Origin: Candidatus Berkelbacteria bacterium
GTDB taxonomy: Bacteria > Patescibacteriota > UBA1384 > XYA2-FULL-43-10 > CAINNR01
Direction: 5' to 3'
Length of the DNA stretch: 32,473 bases
Assembly (NCBI GenBank): GCA_026397235.1
Contig: JAPLVG010000013.1
Span: forward strand, 1 to 32,473
Shown here: in pieces, positions 23,616 to 32,404 of the stretch
How positions within the stretch are numbered: the first letter of the stretch is position 1
How the letters are laid out: every line of letters starts with the position of its first letter
Notes under the pieces: generated by a model
Told to the model about the DNA's origin: nothing
Databases searched by the model: none
Seen by the model: only the letters and a program-made list of their open reading frames with translations
Program-made: the position numbers and the translations under genes

Positions 23616-24254
23616 TTATAAGATAACTCTATCATATTTCTTCATCTCGATGAAATCGACTTCTAGTGTTTTTGTGTCGAGTGATGCCGCCATCATATCA
23701 AGTCCGGCTGGCATTTTTAAAACCTTGGTGCGGCCGATCCAAGCAACTCCCCAATTGTGGTGAATATGTCCGGAAATTTGAATTTTCGGCGCCGCGGATA
23801 ATTTCAACTCAGCGAACTTTTCCGGCTGCCAATCAAACTTTTTTAAATTTTCAATTTTTTTCGGTGGTATATGCGACAAAAATATACTATCTTCAATTTC
23901 TTTTGCCGACACTTTCGGCGGAAAAATATTGTGTCCATACAAATCCGGGATTCCGCCCATGCCAACAATTTTCTCCCCCTGAAATTCAACAAAGTTATTT
24001 TCCACTGAAGTTAAATTTTCCTGCAATGTTCCAAATGCCTCACCGACATCATTATTTCCCGGTACCCAAAAAGTTGGAATTTTGTGGGAATGAATGACAT
24101 CCAAAAATTTTAGAACATATTCCATGCTGTGACCGCCGCTGGTAATGTCCCCGGTGCAAAGTATTAAATCGAATTTTTTCTCTTTTAATAGTACGTCTAA
24201 GGCTAAAACAAACTTTACCTTATCATGCAAATCAGCAATACACAGGGCTTTCAT
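23616..24254 (-). CDS. Calcineurin-like metallophosphoesterase
   Basis: The 212-residue protein shows the metal-binding series of the family: D8-x-H10 ('ADLHD'), 'CTGDITSGG', 'PGNND', 'LSHIPP' and 'SGHIHHNWG'. Two metals would sit in a cytoplasmic active site. Substrate is not predictable; related proteins act on cyclic nucleotides, nucleotides or phosphoproteins. Its start overlaps the upstream gene's stop by 4 nt, so it belongs to the murJ-led transcription unit. Confidence 0.87.
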   Translation of the reverse strand: MKALCIADLHDKVKFVLALDVLLKEKKFDLILCTGDITSGGHSMEYVLKFLDVIHSHKIPTFWVPGNNDVGEAFGTLQENLTSVENNFVEFQGEKIVGMGGIPDLYGHNIFPPKVSAKEIEDSIFLSHIPPKKIENLKKFDWQPEKFAELKLSAAPKIQISGHIHHNWGVAWIGRTKVLKMPAGLDMMAASLDTKTLEVDFIEMKKYDRVIL

Positions 24255-24910
24255 TTCGCTAATTTAACTACTTGAAACTCAATCCGGTCATCAGAAACCG
24301 AGAGACTTTTAGCAATCATATTTTTATTTTTCAAAACTTGGTTGATATTCTGATTGAAAGTACTTTCAATTTTGTCTTTGTTGCTACCATAGACAATAAT
24401 ATTTTCTAAATCATTCGGCACGACTATAAAAGTAGCCTTTCCATCCACGGCTGCCGCATCAATTTTTACTTTGACTGAAATTGGGATCCAAGAATCACGA
24501 ATTTTCCCGGTTAGCAATATATTATCTTTTGATAAAATAAATTCTGGATCTTTAATTGGAAAATCAGAACTACTGGCGCCGCTAGCAGCGACAAACTCTT
24601 GACCAGAAAATTCCAAAGTTGTCATACCAAGACTGTTGATCGATGATAGCCGGTCAGCGAAAGAGAGATTTAGATTTCCTGAAGTTTCAGCCGGGTTTGC
24701 AATTGATATATTCGATCGTTTTAAACTAATTGCCGCTATAATCAAACCAATAAAAATAACTAGCAATATAATAATCGCTACAGACCAAAAACCGCTGAAT
24801 TTGTTTTTTGCTTTGTCGAGATCAGCAAAAAACGAACTGTCCCGCTCCATAGATTTGCGAGTCAGGCCATCAACACTTCTCTTCTTAGGTGGAAGACTCC
24901 GCCTTAACAT
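24251..24910 (-). CDS. Single-pass membrane protein of unknown function
   Basis: The 219-residue protein has a basic cytoplasmic N-terminus (about 40 residues), one membrane helix (about 43-63, 'VAIIILLVIFIGLIIAAI') and an extracytoplasmic domain with beta-rich text (DSWIPISVKVKIDAAAVD). It overlaps the end of murJ by 26 nt and the phosphoesterase by 4 nt. I recognise no domain. The tight overlaps suggest co-expression with cell-wall export. Confidence 0.7.
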   Translation of the reverse strand: MLRRSLPPKKRSVDGLTRKSMERDSSFFADLDKAKNKFSGFWSVAIIILLVIFIGLIIAAISLKRSNISIANPAETSGNLNLSFADRLSSINSLGMTTLEFSGQEFVAASGASSSDFPIKDPEFILSKDNILLTGKIRDSWIPISVKVKIDAAAVDGKATFIVVPNDLENIIVYGSNKDKIESTFNQNINQVLKNKNMIAKSLSVSDDRIEFQVVKLAK

Positions 24911-26471
24911 TGACTCTCCGTTTTATTGCCCAAGTAAGTTCTTCACAACCAAATAAATATGTGATGATAATATATACCATCAAGCCAACAATAATTGTCA
25001 CTGCCGCCTGCCCTAAAACTCCAAAGAATTTTAACATATTAAAATAGTTGTATAAATAATGACCAAAATATCGGACAACAGCAGCCATAACAAATGAGGC
25101 GAAGATAATTTTTAATGTTGACCAAATTATCTCAGTATTGAAAATTTTTGGCACAAGTTTGTAGAGCCAAATATAAAGTGCAAGCGCATTTAAATAACTT
25201 CCGATTGAAAAGGAAAGTGCCAAGCCGGCAACACCCATTGATTTTGAAAGCGGATAGGCGATAGCGATACTAACAATAATCGAGGCAACTGAAATTATCG
25301 TCGGGGTTTTAGTATCATGACGGGCATAAAACGCTTTGGCGAAAAGTGGAATTAAACCTTGTGCAACGAGTGAAAATGAAAACCAGCCCAAAGTCAGTGC
25401 TGCCATTCTGGTATCTGTCCAATTAAATTTTCCCGAGCCAAGAATTAAGCGGATAATTTGCGCCCGTAACAGAATAAAAATTACTGTTGATGGGGCTAAG
25501 AGATAAATTATTACCCGCATCGATCGGGTTAAATACGATGAAAAACTTTCATGGTCACCGATTGATGCTCGGTGAGCCAAGGTTGGAAAGATGGCGGTCG
25601 AAAAAGATGTTGCAAAAACAACTGTTGGCATTGTTTGAATATTGTTGGCCAAATTAAAAACAGCTATTGAACCTGCCGCTAGCGCCGAAGCCAAAGCAGT
25701 ATATACCACAAGTAAGATATTATTTGCCCCCATGCCAATGGCTCTTGGGATCATTAACCTGAAAACTTTTTTGACTCCGGAATCTCTAAAATTAAATACG
25801 GAGTGGTATCGCCAGCCCAATTTCATCGCCGTCGGTACCTGAACCAACATATGCATAAAAGCCCCAATGACAACAAACCAGGCCACAGCCACAACACCAA
25901 AATTCCCAGCGAAAAAAACGGCGGCAATAATAATTGATAAATTATAAACTATCGGCGCAAAGGAATAGGCGATAAAGCGTTTGAAGGAGTTTAGCATGCC
26001 GCCGACAAAATAGGAGATTGAGAAAAATATTGGTGTAAGGAGTAGAATCCGCGAAAGTTGAACAGTTTTTTCCATTCGGAAGCTATCAAAATCGGGAACG
26101 ATTAGGTGGGAAAGTTGTGGCATTAAAAAGTAGAGGACAATCGCCAAAACAATTAGTCCAGCCGCGCCAATAGAAATTAGGGAATTGGCTAACTTAAAAG
26201 CATCTTTTTTGTCACCTTTGGTAACATATTCGGTAAAAACCGGAATAAAAGCGGCGGAAATTGCACCAAAAATTAAGATATTAAAAATAAGGTCGGGGAT
26301 ACGAAAAGCCGCATAGTATATATCAAGATCAGCTGTCGCAATGTTTCTGGCCAGATAGTGGTCACGCAAAAGACCCAGAATATTCGACAGGGCCATGGTA
26401 ACAATTAAAACTCCCGCCGCCCCAATTAATGAGTTCTCCCGATGAATAAAATTTTGAAATCGTTTCCACAT
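24885..26471 (-). CDS. murJ: Lipid II flippase MurJ
   Basis: The 528-residue polytopic protein has about 14 membrane helices and the MurJ/MviN signatures: N-terminal 'TMALSNILGLLRDHYLARN' and 'IFGAISAAFIPVFTEYVTKG'. It moves lipid II across the membrane for peptidoglycan synthesis. The C-terminal tail (EELTWAIKRRVNVKAESS) is short. It is followed, with overlap, by the 219-residue membrane protein and then the phosphoesterase. Confidence 0.93.
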   Translation of the reverse strand: MWKRFQNFIHRENSLIGAAGVLIVTMALSNILGLLRDHYLARNIATADLDIYYAAFRIPDLIFNILIFGAISAAFIPVFTEYVTKGDKKDAFKLANSLISIGAAGLIVLAIVLYFLMPQLSHLIVPDFDSFRMEKTVQLSRILLLTPIFFSISYFVGGMLNSFKRFIAYSFAPIVYNLSIIIAAVFFAGNFGVVAVAWFVVIGAFMHMLVQVPTAMKLGWRYHSVFNFRDSGVKKVFRLMIPRAIGMGANNILLVVYTALASALAAGSIAVFNLANNIQTMPTVVFATSFSTAIFPTLAHRASIGDHESFSSYLTRSMRVIIYLLAPSTVIFILLRAQIIRLILGSGKFNWTDTRMAALTLGWFSFSLVAQGLIPLFAKAFYARHDTKTPTIISVASIIVSIAIAYPLSKSMGVAGLALSFSIGSYLNALALYIWLYKLVPKIFNTEIIWSTLKIIFASFVMAAVVRYFGHYLYNYFNMLKFFGVLGQAAVTIIVGLMVYIIITYLFGCEELTWAIKRRVNVKAESST

Positions 26472-26563
26472 AAATTATACGGATCTTTCTGAACGGATCG
26501 GCACGGATCCGGGGAGTGTTTTATCCGCAAAAATCCGTGTGATAAATCCGTGTTCGAATTACA
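26472..26563. repeat. Short gap with ATCCGTG-type repeats
   Basis: The 92-nt gap between ftsH and murJ carries repeated CGGATC and AATCCGTG words. AAATCCGTGTTC also occurs at about 28938-28949. This looks like a dispersed intergenic repeat; no promoter is clear within it. Confidence 0.4.
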
Positions 26564-28396
26564 TTATAATGCTTTTTCTTCAGCTTTGATTTTGCGTTGA
26601 ACTTCTTTTGGAAAATAGGTTAAAAATTCATCTTCGACAATAACTTCCTTTTTCAACAAATCGGTAGATATTTTGTCCAGAATCTTGCGATTTGAGTTAA
26701 TGGTTTTTTTCGCTAGTTGATATGCATTGTCGATTATTGATGCAACTTCTTTATCAATTTTTGCTGCAACTTCATCACTATAATTTTTCGATTCGGAAAT
26801 TTCCCTACCTAAAAAAATCAATTCTTCTTTCTCGCCATAAGTCTGCGGGCCAAGGACATCACTCATGCCAAATTCAGTAACCATTTTTCTTGCCAACTTC
26901 GTCGCTCGCTGCATATCATTTGAAGCACCAGTGGTAATTTCTCCAAAAACAATTTCTTCAGCCGCCCGACCTGCCAACATTGCGGCCAAGTCATCAAGAA
27001 ATTTTGATTTTGACATTAGACGACGATCCTCCTGCGGTAAACTCCAGGTATAACCTAGCGCTGATCCTCGAGAAATAACTGAAATTTTATGAATTGGATC
27101 AGAATTCGGCAGAATATGAGAAACGATTGCATGGCCAGACTCGTGGACTGAAGTAATTTTCTTTTCCTCTGCTGAAAGGAGTCGTGATTTGCGTTCCGGA
27201 CCCATCATAACCTTTTCGATGGCATTGTCTAAATTTAGTTGACTTACTGTTTTTGAGTTTCCTCTGGCGGCTAAAATTGCAGCTTCGTTCATTAGATTCC
27301 GTAAGTCAGCACCTGAAAAACCGGCAGTTGAAACCGCAATTTTTTCTAAATCAACTCCTTCGGCCAATGGTTTATTTTTCACATGAACTTTTAGAATTTC
27401 AGCTCGCTCGTTTTTGTCAGGTAAATCAATGGCAATTTGACGATCAAAACGACCAGGACGAAGCAATGCTGCATCTAAGATATCCGGCCGGTTAGTTGCG
27501 GCCATAACAATAACATTGGCGTCGGTATCAAACCCATCCATTTCAACTAGTATTTGATTCAAAGTCTGCTCGCGTTCGTCATGTCCGCCTCCCATACCAG
27601 CACCACGTTGACGGCCAATAGCATCAAGTTCATCAATAAAAATGATCGATGGTGCATTGCGCTTGGCTTTGACAAAAAGATCGCGAACTCTGCTGGCACC
27701 AACACCAACAAACATTTCAACAAACTCTGAGGCCGAGATTGAGAAGAAGGGGACACTGGCTTCGCCGGCAACAGCTTTAGCTAAAAGGGTTTTCCCCGTA
27801 CCCGGAGGACCAACCAAAAGAACGCCGTGAGGGATCTCCGCTCCCAGCTTTTTGAATTTGGCTGGCGAACGCAAGAAGTCCACTACTTCATAAAGCTCTT
27901 GCTTCGGCTCAACCAAACCCGCTACATCATCAAAAGAAGTTTTGGTGTCACCAACAAGTTTAGCCCGAGATTTTCCAAAACTCATGGCTTTAGCGTTATT
28001 TCCCTGTGCTGATCGGAACATAAACCAAATAAATCCACCGATTAATAGAATTGGGATGATGGTTGATAAAATTGTTGCCCAAGCAATACTATTAGTTGTA
28101 TTTGTAACATTAATTGTAATTTTGTCGGGGGTGATACCATAATCTTTGAGTGTTGCACCCGTCTCGATGGTAGCAATTTCCTTGCTGCCATCTTTAAGAT
28201 TAGCAGTTACCTGGTTGTCTTTAACATCAACTGATGAAACATTACCACCAGTAACATCAGAGACGATATTTGAGATGCCAACATTTTTTGTTTTGGCATT
28301 TTTTTGGGAATAGTAACCGGAAACGACAACACCAATAATAATCAGAATAATGGCATAAAGTGCAACTCGACTCCAGATGGAGGGTTTATTATTCAT
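26564..28396 (-). CDS. ftsH: ATP-dependent zinc metalloprotease FtsH
   Basis: The 610-residue protein has two N-terminal membrane helices (about 10-27 and 107-127) around a small extracytoplasmic domain. The AAA+ module follows, with Walker A GPPGTGKT (196-203), Walker B '[11 protein letters not shown]' and 'RPGRFDRQI'. The protease domain has H418-E-S-G-H422 and a later Asp in '[11 protein letters not shown]'. FtsH is a membrane hexamer that degrades misfolded membrane proteins and regulators. AAGGAA lies 7 nt before the ATG. Length and motif order are normal and there is no lesion. Confidence 0.96.
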   Translation of the reverse strand: MNNKPSIWSRVALYAIILIIIGVVVSGYYSQKNAKTKNVGISNIVSDVTGGNVSSVDVKDNQVTANLKDGSKEIATIETGATLKDYGITPDKITINVTNTTNSIAWATILSTIIPILLIGGFIWFMFRSAQGNNAKAMSFGKSRAKLVGDTKTSFDDVAGLVEPKQELYEVVDFLRSPAKFKKLGAEIPHGVLLVGPPGTGKTLLAKAVAGEASVPFFSISASEFVEMFVGVGASRVRDLFVKAKRNAPSIIFIDELDAIGRQRGAGMGGGHDEREQTLNQILVEMDGFDTDANVIVMAATNRPDILDAALLRPGRFDRQIAIDLPDKNERAEILKVHVKNKPLAEGVDLEKIAVSTAGFSGADLRNLMNEAAILAARGNSKTVSQLNLDNAIEKVMMGPERKSRLLSAEEKKITSVHESGHAIVSHILPNSDPIHKISVISRGSALGYTWSLPQEDRRLMSKSKFLDDLAAMLAGRAAEEIVFGEITTGASNDMQRATKLARKMVTEFGMSDVLGPQTYGEKEELIFLGREISESKNYSDEVAAKIDKEVASIIDNAYQLAKKTINSNRKILDKISTDLLKKEVIVEDEFLTYFPKEVQRKIKAEEKAL

Positions 28397-28740
28397 TTGA
28401 TTCCTTTTTGATTAGATGAAATAATTCTAGCATTTCTGAGTTCAAACTTCAAGACAGGGGAGCGAGTGGAGGATTTTTAAATTGATAAAAAAATTTCCAG
28501 TTTCATTTTTGGAAATTTTTGCCAAAATTTTCTTTCGATGCAGACAATATTTTCAAACCGATATGATCAAACCCAACAAATGTCGCATAATGTCATGACT
28601 TAACATGGCAAAGGCTAATCCTATTCCCCCTTTTTTAAATGCAATTTTATCTTTATCTACTTGCAAAAAGAAGAGTAAATTTTTATTGTTGGATTTTTAT
28701 TGCTTGGACCAACATCAGTCCCCTATTTTTTCGAAAAAAA
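28397..28740. other. AT-rich gap between ftsH and tRNA-Met
   Basis: I find no convincing gene. A minus-strand terminator lies at 28487-28518 (9-bp stem AAATTTCCA/TGGAAATTT followed by U7), implying a transcript upstream of it, perhaps readthrough from the tRNA or a small RNA. A minus frame near 28570-28690 reads 'KKGGIGLAFAMLSHDIMR' but has no good start codon, so I do not call it. Confidence 0.35.
28487..28518 (-). terminator. Rho-independent terminator (minus)
   Basis: AAATTTCCA (28491-28499) pairs with TGGAAATTT (28510-28518) across 10 nt, and the A-run from 28487 gives U7 on the minus transcript. It lies about 90 nt upstream of ftsH. Confidence 0.6.
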
Positions 28741-28760
28741 TCAGGCTTTTGCTCGCCTGA
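28741..28760 (-). terminator. Terminator after tRNA-Met
   Basis: TCAGGC and GCCTGA pair over an 8-nt loop; the minus transcript then runs into seven U's. It lies 36 nt beyond the tRNA 3' end. Confidence 0.8.
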
Positions 28761-28796
28761 ATTTTTTTAATAATATCTACTTTTGTAATTTAATAC

Positions 28797-28873
28797 TGGT
28801 AGCTGCGGCAGGATTCGAACCTGCGACCTCGGGCTTATGAGTCCCACGCTCTAACCAACTGAGCTACGCAGCC
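28797..28873 (-). tRNA. tRNA with CAT anticodon (elongator Met, or Ile2)
   Basis: The cloverleaf is complete: acceptor GGCTGCG/CGCAGCT, D-stem GCTC/GAGC, anticodon loop CTCATAA, T-stem GCAGG/CCTGC with TTCGAAT, and an encoded CCA. The base pair closing the anticodon loop (31-39) is A-G, a mismatch. A CAT anticodon may be elongator Met or lysidine-modified Ile2; sequence alone does not settle it. Confidence 0.93.
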
Positions 28874-28976
28874 GCAACAACACTGACCTTGAGACACTGA
28901 ATGTGCACTGACGGAGTCCAAAACATTTTTTGGTTTGAAATCCGTGTTCATGTCTGTGTACAAAATCCGTGAAGTT

Positions 28977-29000
28977 AATTTGGTTGCGGGAGTTGGATTT
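28977..29000. repeat. 24-bp duplicate of the tRNA-fMet 3' end
   Basis: This stretch is identical to 29118-29141, which is the last 20 nt of the tRNA-fMet gene plus 4 nt beyond. The 117 nt between the copies hold three hairpins (about 29004-29021, 29034-29050 and 29058-29077). A direct repeat of a tRNA 3' end is the mark left by tRNA-targeted integration, or by partial gene duplication. Confidence 0.85.
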
Positions 29001-29121
29001 TCACAAGTTGGCGAGCCAACTTTTCAAAACCCACGGTTTTGAAGTATTCCTTCGCGGGAAACTCCCGTTTCCCGACCCCTTCCCTGTTTCAAATCCAAGC
29101 ACCAAATTTTTTATAAAAATT

Positions 29122-29198
29122 TGGTTGCGGGAGTTGGATTTGAACCAACGACCTCGAGGTTATGGGCCTCGCGAGCTACCGGGCTGCTCCACCCCGCA
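29122..29198 (-). tRNA. Initiator tRNA-fMet (CAT), with C at position 33
   Basis: The cloverleaf TGCGGGG...TCCCGCA with encoded CCA, D-stem GAGC/GCTC (the initiator-type A11-U24 pair) and loop ATAA-ending anticodon arm match bacterial initiators. Two oddities: the anticodon loop is CCCATAA, so the nearly universal U33 is C, and the anticodon stem is CGAGG/CCTCG, with only two of the three initiator G-C pairs. A T1-A72 pair replaces the usual C1-A72 mismatch. Confidence 0.9.
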
Positions 29199-29262
29199 AA
29201 TGAATAGTACCAAAAAAATGTCAAGAGGTCAACCTAAATCAAACTTTTAGAGATAGGACCAA

Positions 29263-30204
29263 TTACTCTGCTTGAGTTCGAGAATCGATTATAAAGTAAA
29301 CGATCAAAGTTAGAATTTCTATCGCCCAGAACCAGTGACAAAAAATTGTTTGCTGGTAGCTTCTATCAACAAAATAATGTGCAACATATAATACACCAGA
29401 AAATAGAATCGGCCACAACCACCAAGCAACCACTTTCCCCTCTTTCTTTTGGTAGCGATGATACAGAATCAGGGAAATAATTAAGATGATTAATGCTGCC
29501 AACCACCAGAAACAAAGTTCTTTGGCGACAGTCGTTGCACCGGCAACAGTGGATGCCCCAGCAACTTGGCCCGGTGTACTAGGCGTTGTTGACACCGAAT
29601 TCTCTGACGGGCTAGATGCCGGTGGGTTATAGGTTATAGCGTTAACAACTCTTCGCCCTAAAGACGCCGGAGGTGATGTAAAACCACTCGGCTCCGCCTG
29701 ATCAGTTGATTCTGTCCCCATATTAAAATTAAAATTAACTGTTGCCTGTCCTTGCATCTCGTTGCCAACTGAGGTTGGTAGAATTGCTGCAATTTGCAGA
29801 TTCTTGGTTGCACCGGGAGCGATTGCTGGAACAATTACTTTTGTTCCGTTTGACAATGACGCTAATTGTGATAAAGTTTGATTCCAAACCGCCACCCCAC
29901 CGTCTCGCGGTTCGATCTGCAACACTGTCGCTAAACTGCCAGTAACGCTACCAGCAGATATTGAAAATGAATGTGGCAATGTTCCGTTATTTTTGACTGA
30001 CAAATCTTTGACAATCACACTGCCTGGAGCAAGGTTTGATTCATTAAATAATTGATTGCCAATATAAGAAATCGTCAGCGGCCCAGCAGATAAATTCGCT
30101 GCATAAGTCTTGTAGCTAGTCGCCACCAAACCAACTAGTCCCATTGCCACTGACACAAGGCCAACAATCACACCAATTTTTCTAGAATATATTTTTTTCA
30201 TCAT
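29263..30204 (-). CDS. Surface protein with TasA-like N-terminal domain and three C-terminal membrane helices
   Basis: The 313-residue protein begins with a signal or anchor helix (about 10-34), then a beta domain whose 'NESNLAPGSVIVKDLSVKNN' resembles 'EANLAPGDVIPEHTFTVSN' in the TasA-like protein of the same operon. A Pro/Ser/Thr-rich linker leads to three membrane helices (about 228-310). It is the last gene of the operon and overlaps its upstream neighbour by 4 nt. It may anchor the fibres made by the other genes; this is inferred. Confidence 0.72.
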   Translation of the reverse strand: MMKKIYSRKIGVIVGLVSVAMGLVGLVATSYKTYAANLSAGPLTISYIGNQLFNESNLAPGSVIVKDLSVKNNGTLPHSFSISAGSVTGSLATVLQIEPRDGGVAVWNQTLSQLASLSNGTKVIVPAIAPGATKNLQIAAILPTSVGNEMQGQATVNFNFNMGTESTDQAEPSGFTSPPASLGRRVVNAITYNPPASSPSENSVSTTPSTPGQVAGASTVAGATTVAKELCFWWLAALIILIISLILYHRYQKKEGKVVAWWLWPILFSGVLYVAHYFVDRSYQQTIFCHWFWAIEILTLIVYFIIDSRTQAE

Positions 30205-30845
30205 GCTCCTGGTGTTGGTACTGTCTGATCTTGCCAGTCAGCTACCAAATTATTATCTATACCAATTAATTCCATTGAATGACCTTGAACAAATATTGGG
30301 ACAAAAGTATTATCAGTCCAAATTCCAGCCGCCACCGCCTTCGGCTCGCTATCTTGATCTTTTGCACCATATTGGACAAAATCAACAATCGTTGTTTCGT
30401 CCTTTGGTAATTTTTTGAATAAAGCTACAGAGCCATAAGAATTACTCATATTGATTCCATTTGTATCTACCCAATAAAGTTCAGAGGCAGAGTTCACTCC
30501 AGTTGCCCTAACATGTACAACAACTCTTGCGCCAGTTGCCAAACTAAATGTTGGGAAAATAAAATCATGACTTGATGTTCCATCAAAATGCAAAACGTAA
30601 TCGGTCATATCGAGTGCATAACCACCGGTATTTTTGATTTCAATCCATTCTCTGCCAGTGTCTACCGGCGGAGAAATTGGATCATAAAAAACTTCAGAGA
30701 TTGTCGCCTTACCAGGATTCCAAATACCAGAAGAAAACATATTTCCTGATACTGAGATCGAATCAGAAAAGTAGGCACCGGTGTAAGTTACGGCTACAAA
30801 AAACATAGCAACTATTAGAAAACCTCGATGAAAATATCTCATCAT
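30201..30845 (-). CDS. Secreted lamin-tail-domain protein with SipW-type signal
   Basis: The 214-residue protein starts with a signal of the SipW-dependent kind (MFFVAVTYTGAYFSDS), like the TasA-like protein upstream. Residues about 45-160 form a lamin tail domain ('ISEVFYDP', 'GREWIEIKNTGGYALDMTDY', 'SYGSVALFKK'), an Ig-like fold found in secreted bacterial proteins. It is probably processed by the signal peptidase encoded just upstream, with which it overlaps by 4 nt. Confidence 0.82.
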   Translation of the reverse strand: MMRYFHRGFLIVAMFFVAVTYTGAYFSDSISVSGNMFSSGIWNPGKATISEVFYDPISPPVDTGREWIEIKNTGGYALDMTDYVLHFDGTSSHDFIFPTFSLATGARVVVHVRATGVNSASELYWVDTNGINMSNSYGSVALFKKLPKDETTIVDFVQYGAKDQDSEPKAVAAGIWTDNTFVPIFVQGHSMELIGIDNNLVADWQDQTVPTPGA

Positions 30846-31417
30846 TTTTTCTCCTTTTTGGGAGATTTATTCAATTTACTTTTAGCTCTAATTTCTTTTG
30901 CTTCTCTAGCAATTTTTTTTGTCTCTTCATAAATAATTATTGTGGCAGGGATTACAATGATAAGAATTAATCCAGGCAATGTTTTTAAATATTTAAGTAA
31001 ATAACCTAAAAGAGCAATGCCGAAGCGATATTTGCCAACAATTTGATCGTCCGTGATAGTTCGTGAATCGGCAGTATTGTTAGCATCACCCTTTGTGGCA
31101 TAAATCTTTTCACCGTTTTTTTCAGATATTGACTGAATTCTGTGAGTCGTTACGCTTTTTTCCGAAGCGGTCTTCTCTGAAGTGAAAGTAACGATATCGC
31201 CGATGCCATACTCACTTGCCGGTTTTACTACTACCAAACTCCCAACGCCAATCGCCGGTTCCATCGACCCAGAAGTAACTGCTAAAAGCTTATAATTATT
31301 TTTTATAGGCAAAAGTGCAACACCTATGATAATGCCAATAATGATAAGTAAAGCTAAAATGACATTAGCAATAAGTGATAAAACTTTTTTTATTTTCAAT
31401 TTATTTTTTAAAACCAT
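30842..31417 (-). CDS. SipW-type (ER-type) signal peptidase I
   Basis: The 191-residue membrane protease has S51 in 'TSGSMEPAIG' and H92 in 'TTHRI', the Ser-His pair of ER/SipW-type signal peptidases instead of the bacterial Ser-Lys pair. 'ATKGDANN' and the loop after it are also conserved. A membrane helix sits at about 13-36 and a second at about 148-165, with a basic cytoplasmic tail. It would cut the signal peptides of the TasA-like and lamin-tail proteins in the same operon. Confidence 0.9.
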   Translation of the reverse strand: MVLKNKLKIKKVLSLIANVILALLIIIGIIIGVALLPIKNNYKLLAVTSGSMEPAIGVGSLVVVKPASEYGIGDIVTFTSEKTASEKSVTTHRIQSISEKNGEKIYATKGDANNTADSRTITDDQIVGKYRFGIALLGYLLKYLKTLPGLILIIVIPATIIIYEETKKIAREAKEIRAKSKLNKSPKKEKK

Positions 31418-31421
31418 ATCA

Positions 31422-31445
31422 ATCTCGGCAATTACTTGCCGAGAT
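31422..31445 (-). promoter_or_regulatory. Intercistronic hairpin between tasA-like and sipW-like genes
   Basis: ATCTCGGCAA (31422-31431) pairs perfectly with TTGCCGAGAT (31436-31445) over a 4-nt loop. It ends 4 nt before the peptidase ATG, so it would hide that ribosome site and protect the upstream mRNA, favouring the abundant structural protein over the enzyme. There is no U-run, so it is not a typical terminator. Confidence 0.7.
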
Positions 31446-31459
31446 AATATAGCTTCAAA

Positions 31460-32173
31460 TTAGAACTGTGAAGCGTCTTGGTGCAATGTCCAAGTGAAAG
31501 TAGCTGTCACTGTTTTGCCCTGCATGGAATCAGGGGTTGCAGGATCAAGCTTAGAATTAAACCAAAGCGTAGCAGTAGTACCACTGGCAATACCTGCGTT
31601 TACTGTCCCAGGAGTGATTCTTACCTTGCCTGCAGCGAAGTCGGCAAGAGTTACTCTGCCATCAAGATCTCGGTCCATACCGTTTCCTGGGCCAGGAAGC
31701 AAAGGAAGCACAGCATTCGGACCAGTGATGTTTAAACCAGTCAAACCATCGGAGACACCATATTCCGTATCTCCAGCAGTCCAACCAGCGACATCAAACC
31801 TTACCGTGTCTGTACCCGCTTTTGTCGGTCCACCGAATCTTGCCCCATCGGATCCATTCAAAACAATGTAAGGAGCCAATGCAACGTCACCAGATAATGT
31901 AACCTCTAAATCCAAGTGGTTAGCATTGAGTGATCCCACATTTGATACTGTGAAGGTGTGCTCCGGTATGACATCGCCGGGAGCCAAATTGGCTTCACCA
32001 AAGACTGCGGTCTGACCTGCTTGATCTGTCCCATTCACATTCAAAGCCAACGTTCCAGTCGCAAATGAGTTGCCATTATTCGAGATTGAGCTTGAAAAAT
32101 AAGCCCCAGTTGCTCCAGTTGCAATCGCAGCAACAGCAACAATTGTCAAAAGACTTTTTGCAATTTTTAACAT
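31460..32173 (-). CDS. TasA/camelysin-like fibre or matrix protein
   Basis: The 237-residue protein has a SipW-dependent-type signal ending 'GATGAYFSSSIS' and the camelysin/TasA opening 'GNSFATGTLALNVNG', then 'ANLAPGDVIPEHTFTVSN'. A DxDxDG-type calcium loop, 'DRDLDGRVTLADF' (167-179), is inserted before the C-terminal strand 'VTATFTWTLHQ'. TasA proteins assemble into biofilm or surface fibres after cleavage by SipW. AAAGGA lies upstream of the ATG. It heads the four-gene operon. Confidence 0.85.
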   Translation of the reverse strand: MLKIAKSLLTIVAVAAIATGATGAYFSSSISNNGNSFATGTLALNVNGTDQAGQTAVFGEANLAPGDVIPEHTFTVSNVGSLNANHLDLEVTLSGDVALAPYIVLNGSDGARFGGPTKAGTDTVRFDVAGWTAGDTEYGVSDGLTGLNITGPNAVLPLLPGPGNGMDRDLDGRVTLADFAAGKVRITPGTVNAGIASGTTATLWFNSKLDPATPDSMQGKTVTATFTWTLHQDASQF

Positions 32174-32238
32174 GATTTTTCCTTTCTTTTAAATCTGTTC
32201 ATATTTTTAGCAGATTTTGGGTATCGACCAAAACCCAT

Positions 32239-32285
32239 AAAAAAATCAGCGGTAGGGCAATCTAAACAACGACCCTTTCCGCTGA
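32239..32285 (-). terminator. Terminator or attenuator upstream of the TasA-like gene
   Basis: A stem of seven base pairs, with a second inner stem and U7 (A-run 32239-32245), lies about 66 nt before the ATG of the TasA-like gene. I could not match it to a known riboswitch. Confidence 0.6.
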
Positions 32286-32346
32286 CTTATTTTTTTCAAT
32301 CTGCATAAATATCATATAAGATATCTCTCCCTCGGAAAATTCTGTT

Positions 32347-32392
32347 TTGAAATGCAATTTTTCTAGGTTAAAATAGAGGTCTGAAAAACCTC
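32347..32392 (+). promoter_or_regulatory. Promoter and leader hairpin of the transposase
   Basis: TTGAAA (32347-32352) and TAAAAT (32369-32374) are 16 nt apart on the plus strand. GAGGT (32376-32380) and ACCTC (32388-32392) form a small hairpin just before the GGAG ribosome site. Confidence 0.5.
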
Positions 32393-32404
32393 AAATGGAG
32401 ACCG

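Larger units (their letters stand above)
32174..32404. other. Leader between TasA-like gene and transposase, with attenuator-like hairpin
   Basis: No protein gene. A strong hairpin at 32246-32285 (TCAGCGG/CCGCTGA with an inner AGGG/CCCT) is followed by seven U's on the minus strand and by a T-rich run on the plus strand, so it may terminate both ways. If the tasA promoter lies upstream of it (for example TATGAT-like boxes near 32310-32320 on the minus strand) it would be an attenuator; otherwise it separates the operon from the insertion sequence. Confidence 0.45.

Noticed and set aside
28969-29250. 93-codon plus ORF
   Set aside because: It runs through the tRNA-fMet gene antisense and its duplicated end; not protein coding.
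32239-32285. Known riboswitch (for example cyclic-di-GMP) in front of the TasA-like gene
   Set aside because: I could not place the conserved core bases; kept only as terminator or attenuator.
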